Assembly: GCA_003385635.1 (NCBI GenBank)
Contig: QQUY01000001.1
Span: forward strand, 1,651,001 to 1,715,000
DNA length: 64,000 nt
Direction: 5' to 3'
Origin: Acidobacteriota bacterium
Lineage (GTDB): Bacteria; Acidobacteriota; Blastocatellia; Pyrinomonadales; Pyrinomonadaceae
The first letter of the stretch is position 1. The number at the start of each line of letters is the position of its first letter. The position numbers were made by a program, and so were the translations under genes. Below, piece by piece: positions 36,224 to 44,845 of the stretch. The notes under the pieces are model-generated. The model was not told where the DNA came from and ran no database searches. It was given only the letters and a program-made list of their open reading frames with translations.

Positions 36224-37882
36224 CTAAACCAACTGCGAGTATTTCTCCACCTCGGCGCGCAGGAACGGATTCGTCTGGAAGCTCGCCGTGTGGCCTTCCG
36301 CTTTTGTGGCTCTCTGAATATGCCAGTATGAGAGCCCCAGGCTCCCGATCGCTCTAAGATACCTGCGCCGGTTAAGGAATTTTCCGCTTGTGATACCGCC
36401 GATCGGCCAGAGAATGCTCCGGACCAGCGAAGTCGCGATATCGAGGTGCTCCTGCTGGATAAGGCCGCGCGCGACGTCCATCGCAAGCATTTCGCGAAGA
36501 GTCTTGCTCTGCCGCCGCATGATAAACAGGCTGAAAACGATGAATATCAGAAAGACCGGGATCTCGAGGATGGCATAACCGATCAGAAATCCGCAGATCC
36601 CCAAGTTCATGCCGCCGAGCCCCACGGCGTTGCAATAGACCGATGTACCGCTTGCCTCGAGCAGAATCGCGGAGAACACACCCATGCCGTTCCAGGTCGC
36701 GTGGAGAAACATCGCAGCGCCGAGTCCGACGATCGGAGCGAGGATCCTGATAAACCAGTTGTGCGATTCCCTCGCGATCCCGCATCCGATCCCCGTCATC
36801 ACGGTAAACGTCACGTGAGCAAAGGGCGACAGGATACCTCTCAGGAAGAACATCATCGCCAGACCGCCGATACCTTCAGCAAGGAACCCGCGTCCGTAAT
36901 AAAGTACGTTCTCAACCGCGGCAAAACCGAGCGCGATCACCCCGGCAAACACGATCCCGTCCAATATGTCGTCGAACTTCCGGCGGAAAAACAGAAGCAT
37001 CGCCAGCAGGCCCGCGCCTTTCATGATCTCCTCGATAAACGGTGCAGAGATCACTGCGCCGGCCAACTGTCCGATAATGGCATTTCCTGTCGAAGCTGCG
37101 GCAACGATCGTGAAGACGTCGTTCACGATCGCAGATGCGAGGATCGCCACCACGCCGCCCCACGCAAAACAAAGCAAGAGAAGCCAGAACGGCTCAGGGT
37201 CGTAACGATCCAGCCAGAGAAGAGGTGCCAGATAGAGCGCGACAGGAAGGAAAGCGGTTACGGTCGCTACAACGGTCGCTATGGGTCCAAGACCGGCCAC
37301 GATGAGCAGCAGGACCGGCAGCGAAGCGAGAAGTATCAGACCGGTCATTACGGCGACTGCTATATACATACCGGTCTGCGGCGGAGCCATCTTGACTGCA
37401 GGGGCGCTCAGCCCTAAACCGCTCACGCTTTGCGAAAGATTTTCGGGTGCGCTTTTAACCTTTTCGGGCTCTTGTTCAGCCTTAAACATCGGTCCGGTTG
37501 TCTGGGGGCTCGGGATCTGAAAGCCCTCGGTGGGTGCCAGTCCGGGAACCGCTGTCTCAACCGATTCGGGCAATGACATATCGATCTGGACCTGCGCCCG
37601 GACGCCGTCTTTTCCAAAGGAGATCTCGTCTCCATTGCTCAGCAAGGCGTTGGAAACCCTGTCTCCGTTTAAATAAGTCCCGTTCGTCGATTCATTATCG
37701 CGGACAAAGAACCCATCGTCGGTAGCGTAAACAAAGGCATGTTGGGAAGAGACGATCTTGTCCTCTAACGGATCGAACTTCACGCTGCAGTTCTGGCTTC
37801 GTCCGATAAGCAGATGTCCACTTTCAAGATCGAACACCTGTCCGGCGATCGAGCCATTCATCACGGTCAGTCGCAATTTCAT
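36224..37882 (-). CDS. FHA domain fused to PrsW-family intramembrane protease
   Basis: 552 residues. FHA domain about 20-100 (LLIGRSQNCSVKFD, SSQHAFV, STNGTYLNGDRV), which binds phosphothreonine. A Pro/Thr-rich linker leads to a multi-helix membrane part (about 165-480). There APFIEEIMKGAGL (catalytic Glu pair), FDDILDGIVFAGVIALGFAAVENVLYY, and HVTFTVMTGIGCG/HATWNG match PrsW, a glutamic intramembrane protease that in Bacillus cleaves anti-sigma factor RsiW. The fusion suggests protease control by a kinase-phosphorylated partner; the Hanks kinase at 18737 is a candidate by function only. Confidence 0.9.
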   Translation of the reverse strand: MKLRLTVMNGSIAGQVFDLESGHLLIGRSQNCSVKFDPLEDKIVSSQHAFVYATDDGFFVRDNESTNGTYLNGDRVSNALLSNGDEISFGKDGVRAQVQIDMSLPESVETAVPGLAPTEGFQIPSPQTTGPMFKAEQEPEKVKSAPENLSQSVSGLGLSAPAVKMAPPQTGMYIAVAVMTGLILLASLPVLLLIVAGLGPIATVVATVTAFLPVALYLAPLLWLDRYDPEPFWLLLLCFAWGGVVAILASAIVNDVFTIVAAASTGNAIIGQLAGAVISAPFIEEIMKGAGLLAMLLFFRRKFDDILDGIVFAGVIALGFAAVENVLYYGRGFLAEGIGGLAMMFFLRGILSPFAHVTFTVMTGIGCGIARESHNWFIRILAPIVGLGAAMFLHATWNGMGVFSAILLEASGTSVYCNAVGLGGMNLGICGFLIGYAILEIPVFLIFIVFSLFIMRRQSKTLREMLAMDVARGLIQQEHLDIATSLVRSILWPIGGITSGKFLNRRRYLRAIGSLGLSYWHIQRATKAEGHTASFQTNPFLRAEVEKYSQLV

Positions 37883-38040
37883 ACGCGCACTATCTTCAAC
37901 GGGGACTTAATTTGTCAAGTGAATTGTCTATTCGCGAACGGTGAACTCGCGTCAGTACGCGAATCGCTGTCGGTAATTCAGATGTCTGTATTCATCCAGC
38001 CGAAAAGGTCAGAAGGTCTGCGAATTTCCTCATTATCATC

Positions 38041-38260
38041 AGTTACGCCCCGCTTTCGAGGAGGGAATTGACAGGGGCAAAACTGCTCGCCGGCCGGTTC
38101 TAGCCGGATATTGCGATGGAGATGCCCCGGAACGAATCATCTTGACTATCTCACTCCCGCTTAATGCCGGGGGCGAGCCACCATCGTTTGACCCAGACCT
38201 GACTCGGCTTACGGCGAAACTGACAAGAAAGAGGCTGCCCTTTCAAGCAGCCTCGCCTTG
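38041..38260. repeat. Hairpin-module cluster between FHA-PrsW and the HARE-HTH gene
   Basis: Modules: agttacgccccgctttcgag (about 38041), gccggttctagccgg (about 38091), ctcccgcttaatgccggggg (about 38153), and gaggctgccctttcaagcagcctc (about 38230-38254). They are the M1, M2 and M4 types of the other clusters. The stretch 37883-38040 holds the likely FHA-PrsW promoter region and nothing else recognised. Confidence 0.6.
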
Positions 38261-38280
38261 GATCCGGTTATGAAAAATCG

Positions 38281-38949
38281 CTAGGAAGCCTTCGACGCCT
38301 CTCTAATCACGAGGTCAAATGTTCCCGGCGCTACCTTTCTGAATCGCCTATTCCTGTTCAGCGAAACTGCGATCGAAATGGTTGGATTGTTGCCTTTGAA
38401 CTCAAATCCACCTGCCACAAGCAAGTTGTAGAGCTCATTCACGTGAAGAGGCTCTCCGGACTCCCTGAGGATCAAAGTACAGGCCTGAGTGATCGTCCGG
38501 TCTGCAAACCTCTGGCTTACAGGCTCGATGTGATCGCTGATCGCAGGAACACTTCTACCGCCTCTGGGAGAACCACTGGAACCTCCTCGCTCAGAAGCCC
38601 TTTCGTAGCCGTCTAGCAGATTTGAGTCGCTCTTGTATCGTTCAGATTTTGACGCTTCTCTTTCCTGAAATTTTCGCAGGTCCGGCGGCAGCTCGTAATC
38701 GTCGTCGACCTTCAGCGTAGGGATGTGCCTCGGTCTCTTGTCGGATCGCATCGTTTCCAGAAGCCCATAGATTGCGGCTTCCGTTTGTTGGGCGTGCGTA
38801 TCGAGTGCCTCGATATCCTGGCGAAGCCGGTCCGCCTCGCTTTCCACCTCCCGCAATCGCACGAGCAGACGCTGCTGAGCGTTTCTTGTCTGACGCAAGC
38901 TCTTCTCAAATGTAGCTATGAGAGTCTCGTTCGGATTGATGTCGGACAT
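38281..38949 (-). CDS. Coiled-coil protein with C-terminal HARE-HTH-like domain
   Basis: 222 residues. Residues 8-65 form a coiled coil (EKSLRQTRNAQQRLLVRLREVESEADRLRQDIEAL). The middle is Ser/Arg-rich and probably unordered. Residues about 150-215 (TQACTLILRESGEPLHVNELYNLLVAGGFEFKGNNPTISIAVSLNR, then RKVAPGTFDL) resemble HARE-HTH, a winged helix linked to reading chromatin or DNA state in eukaryotes and found with DNA-processing enzymes in bacteria. It is the last gene of the minus-strand prenyl synthase/yajQ cluster (33-bp gap). Confidence 0.65.
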   Translation of the reverse strand: MSDINPNETLIATFEKSLRQTRNAQQRLLVRLREVESEADRLRQDIEALDTHAQQTEAAIYGLLETMRSDKRPRHIPTLKVDDDYELPPDLRKFQEREASKSERYKSDSNLLDGYERASERGGSSGSPRGGRSVPAISDHIEPVSQRFADRTITQACTLILRESGEPLHVNELYNLLVAGGFEFKGNNPTISIAVSLNRNRRFRKVAPGTFDLVIREASKAS

Positions 38950-38982
38950 AACTGGAAAGAGGTAACCGCTTGAAGAGGGTAA

Positions 38983-40002
38983 CTAGTTTTTACGGTTGAT
39001 CATAAGTGAAGGAACTTCACCTAACGCTTCACCATACCTCGTTTCCGGCAGGAGTTCAAGATTTTTTACTGCTTTGGCCGCAAATCTGTGTGCCGTTGAG
39101 CGGGTTTCTTCAAGGGTTCCTGACTTCTCAAGCTTTCCGAGAAGCTGTTCGCGGATTCCGCTGTCGTATTCTCCGGTCCGCATTATTTGCTCGAGCAATG
39201 CGCAGACAGATGGATCTTTTCTCACCAGCAATATCAAAGGCAGCGTAAGTTTGCCTTCAAGCAGGTCAGCTCCCGAAGCTTTACCGAGAACCTGCTTGTC
39301 TGCCGTGAAATCCAGTACGTCGTCGGCAAGCTGGAATGCCGTACCGAGGTTCATTCCGTAATTCCTAAGCTCTTCTCTTTCATTTGGGTCGGCACCCGCG
39401 AGAATCGCCCCGATCTCGCAGCAAGCGCTGAAAAGATAAGCGGTTTTACGCCGAAGAATGTCGAAATAGTCTTCCTCGGAAATATCTGTCCGGCCGAGCA
39501 TCGTAAGCTGGATCAGCTCGCCTTCGGTCATCTTCCGCGTCAGTTCCGTGAGAATATAGAGTATCTCCAGGCTTCTCTCTTTGAGAGAGGTTTCGAAGGC
39601 CGACATATATAGCCAGTCGCCCATAAGGACCGCCGCCTGATTGCCGAACTTCGCATTTACCGTGACCGTGTTTCGTCGCGTGGCGGCGTTGTCGATGATG
39701 TCGTCGTGTACGAGCGTCGCAGTATGGATCATCTCCATCACTGTGGCGAGCCGGATCACGTTCTCCGAACTTCCTTCGCCGCCGGCCGCCTTGTTCGCCA
39801 GAACCAGAAGCGCCGGCCTCACCCTCTTGCCGCCCGAAGCCCGCAGGTACTCGCCAAGATAGCTGATCACCTGTACGTTCGAATTCGCCTGCCGGGCAAA
39901 CTCCGCCTCGACGAGTTCCATCTCGCCTCGGATAAGCCGAAGAATTCCAGCCATTCCCGCGGGATATCTCGATTCGGCAAATTGCGCGCTGAAGGTTTGC
40001 AT
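38983..40002 (-). CDS. ispB: Trans polyprenyl diphosphate synthase
   Basis: 339 residues. It chains isopentenyl diphosphate to a C35-C50 chain for quinones. LVHDDIIDNAATRR gives the first Asp-rich motif and FQLADDVLDF the second; GGKRVRPAL and KLTLPLI are standard. The start may be an inner ATG (residue 17). It sits 6 bp after yajQ in a cluster with tatD and metG. Chain length is not fixed by the sequence; the octaprenyl type is a guess. Confidence 0.92.
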   Translation of the reverse strand: MQTFSAQFAESRYPAGMAGILRLIRGEMELVEAEFARQANSNVQVISYLGEYLRASGGKRVRPALLVLANKAAGGEGSSENVIRLATVMEMIHTATLVHDDIIDNAATRRNTVTVNAKFGNQAAVLMGDWLYMSAFETSLKERSLEILYILTELTRKMTEGELIQLTMLGRTDISEEDYFDILRRKTAYLFSACCEIGAILAGADPNEREELRNYGMNLGTAFQLADDVLDFTADKQVLGKASGADLLEGKLTLPLILLVRKDPSVCALLEQIMRTGEYDSGIREQLLGKLEKSGTLEETRSTAHRFAAKAVKNLELLPETRYGEALGEVPSLMINRKN

Positions 40003-40008
40003 CGGTAT

Positions 40009-40500
40009 CTAACGATAGTTATCGAACTGCATGTCTATGCCGAAGTCTTTCTTCTTGAGTTCCGCGATCACTTCTTGCAGGTCGTCCCGCTTCTTGCCCG
40101 AGATCCTCACCGATTCGCCCTGGATCGCGGCCTGGACCTTGATCTTGGTGCCCTTGATGAACTTCACGATCTCTTTGGCCTTTTCAGTCGGAATTCCCTG
40201 TTGGATGGTCACGATCTGCCTGATGGTGCCGCCCGCCGCGTCCTCTTTCGGCCCGTAATTAAGGGCCTTTAGCGAGACTCCGCGCTTCACGAGCTTTGAT
40301 TGAAGCACGTCGTTGAGGTTCTTCAGTCTCGTATCGTCTTCCGCGGAGATTATCAGCTCGCCGTTGTGAAGACTTACGAGAGCCTTGCTTCCTTTGAAGT
40401 CGAACCGCTGACTGAGTTCCTTGCGAGTCTGGTTGATCGCGTTCTGTACTTCCGAAAAATCGGTCTTTGAAACGATATCGAATGAATTGTCTTTTGCCAT
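40009..40500 (-). CDS. yajQ: YajQ-family protein (nucleotide / c-di-GMP-binding)
   Basis: 163 residues, the family length. MAKDNSFDIVSKTDFSEVQNAI, RFDFKGSKA, LNYGPKEDAAGGTIRQ and KFIKGTKIKVQAAIQGESVRISGKKRDDLQ cover the conserved segments. YajQ binds RNA or nucleotides and, in Xanthomonas, cyclic di-GMP. It lies between tatD (24-bp gap) and the prenyl synthase gene. Confidence 0.95.
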   Translation of the reverse strand: MAKDNSFDIVSKTDFSEVQNAINQTRKELSQRFDFKGSKALVSLHNGELIISAEDDTRLKNLNDVLQSKLVKRGVSLKALNYGPKEDAAGGTIRQIVTIQQGIPTEKAKEIVKFIKGTKIKVQAAIQGESVRISGKKRDDLQEVIAELKKKDFGIDMQFDNYR

Positions 40501-40524
40501 CTTACCTTTTGATCCTGTTTCCTC

Positions 40525-41316
40525 TTAAATCTCTATTCCAAAAAACTGCTCAAAATTCTTCGTCGTCTGGGCCGCGATAGCTTCCGGTTTCTCTCCGTAA
40601 AATTCCGCGAGAAAACGCGCAGTGTCGGCGACATAGACCGGTTCATTCCTTTTGCCCCTGTGAGGAACAGGTGTCAGGTAGGGGCAATCGGTTTCGATGA
40701 GCAGCTTGTCTCTCGGAACCACCGCAGCAGCACTCCGAAGCACTTCGGCGTTCTTGAACGTTACATTTCCAGCAAACGAGATCATGAATCCGAGCGGGAT
40801 AAGCGACTCCGCCATCTCAGCAGTCCCACCAAAACAGTGCATGATCCCGCCGGCAAAACCTTCGATCGAGCATTCTTCCGAAAGGATCTCGACCGTCTCG
40901 TCATTCGCCTCGCGGCTGTGAATGATGATCGGCAGGCCAAGTTCTCTCGCCGCACGGATCTGCTTTCGAAAGACCCGCTTCTGTACATTTCTGGGAGAAT
41001 GATCGTAGTAGAAATCCAATCCGATCTCGCCCCAGGCGATCATCTTGTCCGACGAGGTTATTAGTTTGCGAAGCCTCTCTTCAACTCCTTCAGTGTATTC
41101 GGAAGCGTCGTGGGGGTGAATACCGGCTGATCCGAATATGCAATCGTATTTCTCAGCCAGCTCCAGCGTGCGTTCGAACGAATCGTGCTCCGGACTCCCG
41201 GTCCCGACGTTCAGCATCGCAACCACCCCTGCATTCTTCGCCCTTTCGATGACCTGATCCAGGTCCTCTTCGAACTTTGGCCCGTCAATATGGCAATGGG
41301 AGTCGACCAGCCTCAC
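40525..41316 (-). CDS. tatD: TatD-family metal-dependent hydrolase
   Basis: 263 residues. VDSHCHIDGPKFEED, GIHPHDA, GEIGLDFYYDHS, PIIIHSRE, GIMHCFGG and ETDCPYLTPVPHRGKRNEP provide the metal ligands of this (beta/alpha)8 amidohydrolase-like DNase family. It overlaps the metG stop by 4 bases (start at 41316, metG end at 41313), a common metG-tatD arrangement that indicates co-translation. A DNA-repair or quality-control role is known for relatives. Confidence 0.95.
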   Translation of the reverse strand: MRLVDSHCHIDGPKFEEDLDQVIERAKNAGVVAMLNVGTGSPEHDSFERTLELAEKYDCIFGSAGIHPHDASEYTEGVEERLRKLITSSDKMIAWGEIGLDFYYDHSPRNVQKRVFRKQIRAARELGLPIIIHSREANDETVEILSEECSIEGFAGGIMHCFGGTAEMAESLIPLGFMISFAGNVTFKNAEVLRSAAAVVPRDKLLIETDCPYLTPVPHRGKRNEPVYVADTARFLAEFYGEKPEAIAAQTTKNFEQFFGIEI

Positions 41317-43358
41317 TTGAGCCTCGTGCCGTTGGCAATATCTTCAGAGAACGTCGCGAGGACCGGTTTCCCGGATTCCGGATCGGATGCCGCGCATACC
41401 ATTCCTTGCGATTCAAGCCCGAAAAGCTTTCTTGGTTTGAGATTCGATACAACGACGACCTTCGTACCAACCAATGACTCCGGATCGTAATGTTGAGCGA
41501 TCCCTGCCAAAACCTGTCTCGGTTCATCTTCACCAACATCAACCTCGAACCTGAGGAGCTTGTCTGAACCGTCGACCCTTTCAGCCTTTAGAATTTCCGC
41601 CGCGCGAAGTTCTACCTTTACAAAATCCTCGATCGATATAAAACCGTCGTCTTCAGGTGCGGGTTCCTGCTTGTTTTCCCGCTTAGGTTCCGGCGCTTTT
41701 TTCGCCGCCTCTATCTCACTCATTATTTTTTCCTTGTCCAGCATCGGGAATACGGGCTCGCTCTTTCCAACTTTATGGCCTTCGGCGATCCCGCCCCATT
41801 TCAATTCCGAAGGGTCGAATTCGGCGGGTTCTCTTTCCAGACCCAGTTGTTTCCAAATCTCTTTTGTAGCCTCAGGCATCACGGGATTCAGGATCACGCC
41901 AAGCCAACGCAGGGTCTCTATGGACCTATACAAGACTGCATTGAGTGTTTCCTGCTGGTCGTCGTCCTTTACAAGTTTCCAGGGAGCCGTGTGCGTGATC
42001 ATCTTGTCAACAAAACTTATGATCCGCCACACGGCCTCGAGCGCGCCAGAGAACTCAAAATCATCGAACTTTCGCAAGAATTCATCTCGAGCAAGCTCGA
42101 TCACAGCAACCAGCTCAGCTTCATCAGGACTGAGCCCAGCGCGTTTCGCAAAAATGAACTTCGACTCGTGAATCACCCCGGAAGGTACTTTTCCCTCGCG
42201 GTACTTATGGATCATCGAGAGAGTGCGCGCCGAAAGATTTCCAAGGCCCTTCGCCAGATCCGCATTAAGCCGGTCGGCGAGGCTGTCATAGCCGAATCTG
42301 GAATCTTGGCCAAACACCATCTCCCGCAGAACGAAATACCTGACTCCTTCCACGTAATAGTGCTCTTTGAGCATCGACGGCTCGATTACGTTCCCTAACG
42401 TCTTTCCCATTTTCCGACCGTCGGCATCAAGCCACATCCCGTGGGCGTAGACCGTCTTGGGCAGATCGATCCCGGCCGCCATAAGAAACGAGAACCAATA
42501 GACCGAATGAAATCTCAGAATGTCTTTTCCGATGAAGTGATAGGCATTTGACCAGTACTTCTCGAAGTTGTCCGTCCTTCCAGGATCTCCGTAGCCGATC
42601 GCCGTAATGTAATTCGAAAGCGCGTCCATCCAGACATACATTACGTGGCCGTCATCGCCGGGAACGGGCACTCCCCAAGAAACTGCCTTTTTCTCTCGGC
42701 TGATCGAGAGGTCCTGCAGGCCCGACTTGATGAAAGACACGATCTCGTTTCTCCTCGCAACGGGCCGTATCAGATTCGGGTTGGACTGAATCGCATCGAG
42801 CAGCGCATCTTCGTAATCTGATAACCGGAAAAAGTAGCTTTCCTCTTCGACCCTGTCGAGTGGCTTCTCGTGGACAAGGCAGCGCGGAATCTCCTCGCCA
42901 TCCCTGATCTCGTACTCGGTCTCGGTCTTGAATTCGGCGCATGCGGCGCAGAACCAGGCTTCGTAAAAGCCTTTGTATATAGCCTCGTTGTCTTTCGGTG
43001 TTGTGCTGTCGGCGATCTTCAGCCAGAGTTTCTGAACTGCCGCGTAATGAAACTCGTTGGTCGTCCGCATGAAGATGTCGTAACCGCCGTGCGTAGGATC
43101 GAGCTCAAAATCGGCAAACAGCTTCTTTATTTCATCTGCAATGAAGTCAACCTGCTCTTTAGGCGTCCGGCCGTTCGCTTCTGCGGCGCGCTGAATGTTG
43201 ATGCCGTGCTCGTCAGTGCCCGTGAGGAAATAGGTATCAAAGCCTCTTTGACGCTTGTATCGCCGCACTGCATCCGCAACTGTTGTCGTGTACAGATGGC
43301 CAAGATGCGGAAGTGAATTCGCGTAATAAATGGGGGTTGTGATGTAAAAAGGCGTCAT
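41313..43358 (-). CDS. metG: Methionyl-tRNA synthetase with C-terminal tRNA-binding domain
   Basis: 681 residues. Class I aaRS: HLGHLYTT (HIGH), the zinc knuckle CAACAEFK...CLVHEKPLD, and DGRKMGKTLGN where KMSKS normally stands (Ser to Gly). The C-terminal EMAPII-type OB domain (about 560-681, IEDFVKVELRAAEILKAERV and VVVVSNLKPRKLFGLESQGM) promotes dimerisation and tRNA binding. It starts a four- or five-gene minus-strand cluster. Confidence 0.96.
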   Translation of the reverse strand: MTPFYITTPIYYANSLPHLGHLYTTTVADAVRRYKRQRGFDTYFLTGTDEHGINIQRAAEANGRTPKEQVDFIADEIKKLFADFELDPTHGGYDIFMRTTNEFHYAAVQKLWLKIADSTTPKDNEAIYKGFYEAWFCAACAEFKTETEYEIRDGEEIPRCLVHEKPLDRVEEESYFFRLSDYEDALLDAIQSNPNLIRPVARRNEIVSFIKSGLQDLSISREKKAVSWGVPVPGDDGHVMYVWMDALSNYITAIGYGDPGRTDNFEKYWSNAYHFIGKDILRFHSVYWFSFLMAAGIDLPKTVYAHGMWLDADGRKMGKTLGNVIEPSMLKEHYYVEGVRYFVLREMVFGQDSRFGYDSLADRLNADLAKGLGNLSARTLSMIHKYREGKVPSGVIHESKFIFAKRAGLSPDEAELVAVIELARDEFLRKFDDFEFSGALEAVWRIISFVDKMITHTAPWKLVKDDDQQETLNAVLYRSIETLRWLGVILNPVMPEATKEIWKQLGLEREPAEFDPSELKWGGIAEGHKVGKSEPVFPMLDKEKIMSEIEAAKKAPEPKRENKQEPAPEDDGFISIEDFVKVELRAAEILKAERVDGSDKLLRFEVDVGEDEPRQVLAGIAQHYDPESLVGTKVVVVSNLKPRKLFGLESQGMVCAASDPESGKPVLATFSEDIANGTRLK

Positions 43359-43443
43359 CGTCGGTAAGGGTTCAGGAGAGTATTAAAATCTTTTTCAGTT
43401 CCCACTCGCAATCAGGTCAGCGATTCGAAAAAGCCTTGAACAG

Positions 43444-43572
<129 letters not shown>

Positions 43573-43576
43573 TTCC

Positions 43577-44146
43577 CTATCCCGTAATAAGGCTCATCGC
43601 TTCAGCCCGGGTTCTTGGGTCCCGGCGGAATCCTCCGAGAACAGCTGAGGTGATCGTTTTGGCTCCCGGCTTCTTAACGCCGCGAAGTGTCATACAAGTG
43701 TGTTCGGCCTCAATAACGACCATCACTCCGAGCGGCTTCAACTCTTCAAACAGAGTATCCGCGATCTGCTTTGTAAGCCTTTCCTGGACCTGCAGGCGCC
43801 TGGCGAAGATCTCTGCGATCCTCGCTAGCTTTGAGAGGCCGACGATCCGACCCTCTTTCGGAATGTAGGCGACGTGGCAAACCCCTACAAAAGGCGCAAG
43901 ATGGTGTTCGCAGACCGACGCGATCGAAATGTCTTTTACGATGACCATCTCATCGTGCGAATCACCGGGAAGTGGAACTACCTCATCACGCGCTTCCTGG
44001 CGCATTCCCTCGGTCAGTTCCTCATAGAAGTTGGCTACGCGCTCCGGCGTACGTTTCAGTCCGTCACGGTCGGGATCCTCGCCGATCCCTTCCAGGATCA
44101 GGCGGACTCCGCGTGCGATCTTCTCCTGATCAAATTCCTTACTCAA
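43577..44146 (-). CDS. folE: GTP cyclohydrolase I
   Basis: 189 residues. It makes dihydroneopterin triphosphate for folate or queuosine. [12 protein letters not shown] and HTCMTLRG give the zinc Cys-His-Cys set, with the catalytic [21 protein letters not shown]. The start is a TTG (44146) with ggaga about 8 bases before, since no ATG is near the conserved start. The stop is bounded by a tandem array. Confidence 0.95.
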   Translation of the reverse strand: MSKEFDQEKIARGVRLILEGIGEDPDRDGLKRTPERVANFYEELTEGMRQEARDEVVPLPGDSHDEMVIVKDISIASVCEHHLAPFVGVCHVAYIPKEGRIVGLSKLARIAEIFARRLQVQERLTKQIADTLFEELKPLGVMVVIEAEHTCMTLRGVKKPGAKTITSAVLGGFRRDPRTRAEAMSLITG

Positions 44147-44191
44147 ACCGATTCTCCGACAATGAAGTTTGGGGCGTAAAAAGGTGTAAGG

Positions 44192-44845
44192 CTAGATGTT
44201 AGCAAAAAAGTCGGATAACTTTGACCCGTCGAGAGCGCCTTCGGTGCGCACACCCGAACAGAGATCGATTCCGTATGGTCTTACGGCGTCAATTGCTGAC
44301 GCGACGTTCAAAGGATTCAGCCCGCCCGCAAGATAGACCGGGCACTGAGCGAGATCAACGATCCGCCGGCTTAGACTCCAGTCGTGCGTTCGGCCGGTAC
44401 CTCCGAGTTCTTTGACCTCTAGAGCCGGATTTCCTGAATCGAGAAGCACGAAATCTACGGACCTTGAAGCGGCAACGGCTTCATCGACCGAACTTTCTTC
44501 CCTGACGTGGACAACCTGGACGATTCGGATATCAGGAAGCGCAGATCTGAGTTCTTCGAGGGTTCCTTCAATCGAATCACAGAGCTGAACAGTATTCGTA
44601 CCGCACCGGCGTACCTGATTAACGATCTCTTCGGGTTTTCGTTTGCTCGTTAGCAGGAATGTCGCCACGGACTTTGGAACAGATGCCGCGATATCGGCGA
44701 TCAATTCCTCCGGGATGACCCCGGGCCCGGAGGGCATCTCGGATACGAGTCCCAGTGCATTCGCGCCGTGTTCGACAGCCATCGCCGCTTCTTCCCTGGA
44801 CGAAATACAGCAAATTTTAACTTTTGGCTTTGAGCGCGTTCTCAT
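44192..44845 (-). CDS. TrpF-like (phosphoribosylanthranilate isomerase) paralog
   Basis: 217 residues. KVKICCISSREEA resembles the TrpF catalytic loop (KICGI) with the Cys kept and an extra Cys; VDFVLLDSG provides the catalytic Asp; VYLAGGLNPLNVASAI and IDLCSGVRT match the phosphate-binding end. The region [13 protein letters not shown] of real TrpF is replaced by ALGLVSEMPSGPGVIPEELI. A complete TrpF exists in the trp operon, so this copy probably has another ligand. It overlaps the 3' end of larC by 29 bases. Confidence 0.75.
   Translation of the reverse strand: MRTRSKPKVKICCISSREEAAMAVEHGANALGLVSEMPSGPGVIPEELIADIAASVPKSVATFLLTSKRKPEEIVNQVRRCGTNTVQLCDSIEGTLEELRSALPDIRIVQVVHVREESSVDEAVAASRSVDFVLLDSGNPALEVKELGGTGRTHDWSLSRRIVDLAQCPVYLAGGLNPLNVASAIDAVRPYGIDLCSGVRTEGALDGSKLSDFFANI

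Noticed and set aside
36446..37417. 323-codon plus-strand ORF antisense to FHA-PrsW
   Set aside because: The opposite frame encodes clear FHA and PrsW motifs; the antisense product is a string of charged residues without hydrophobic core.
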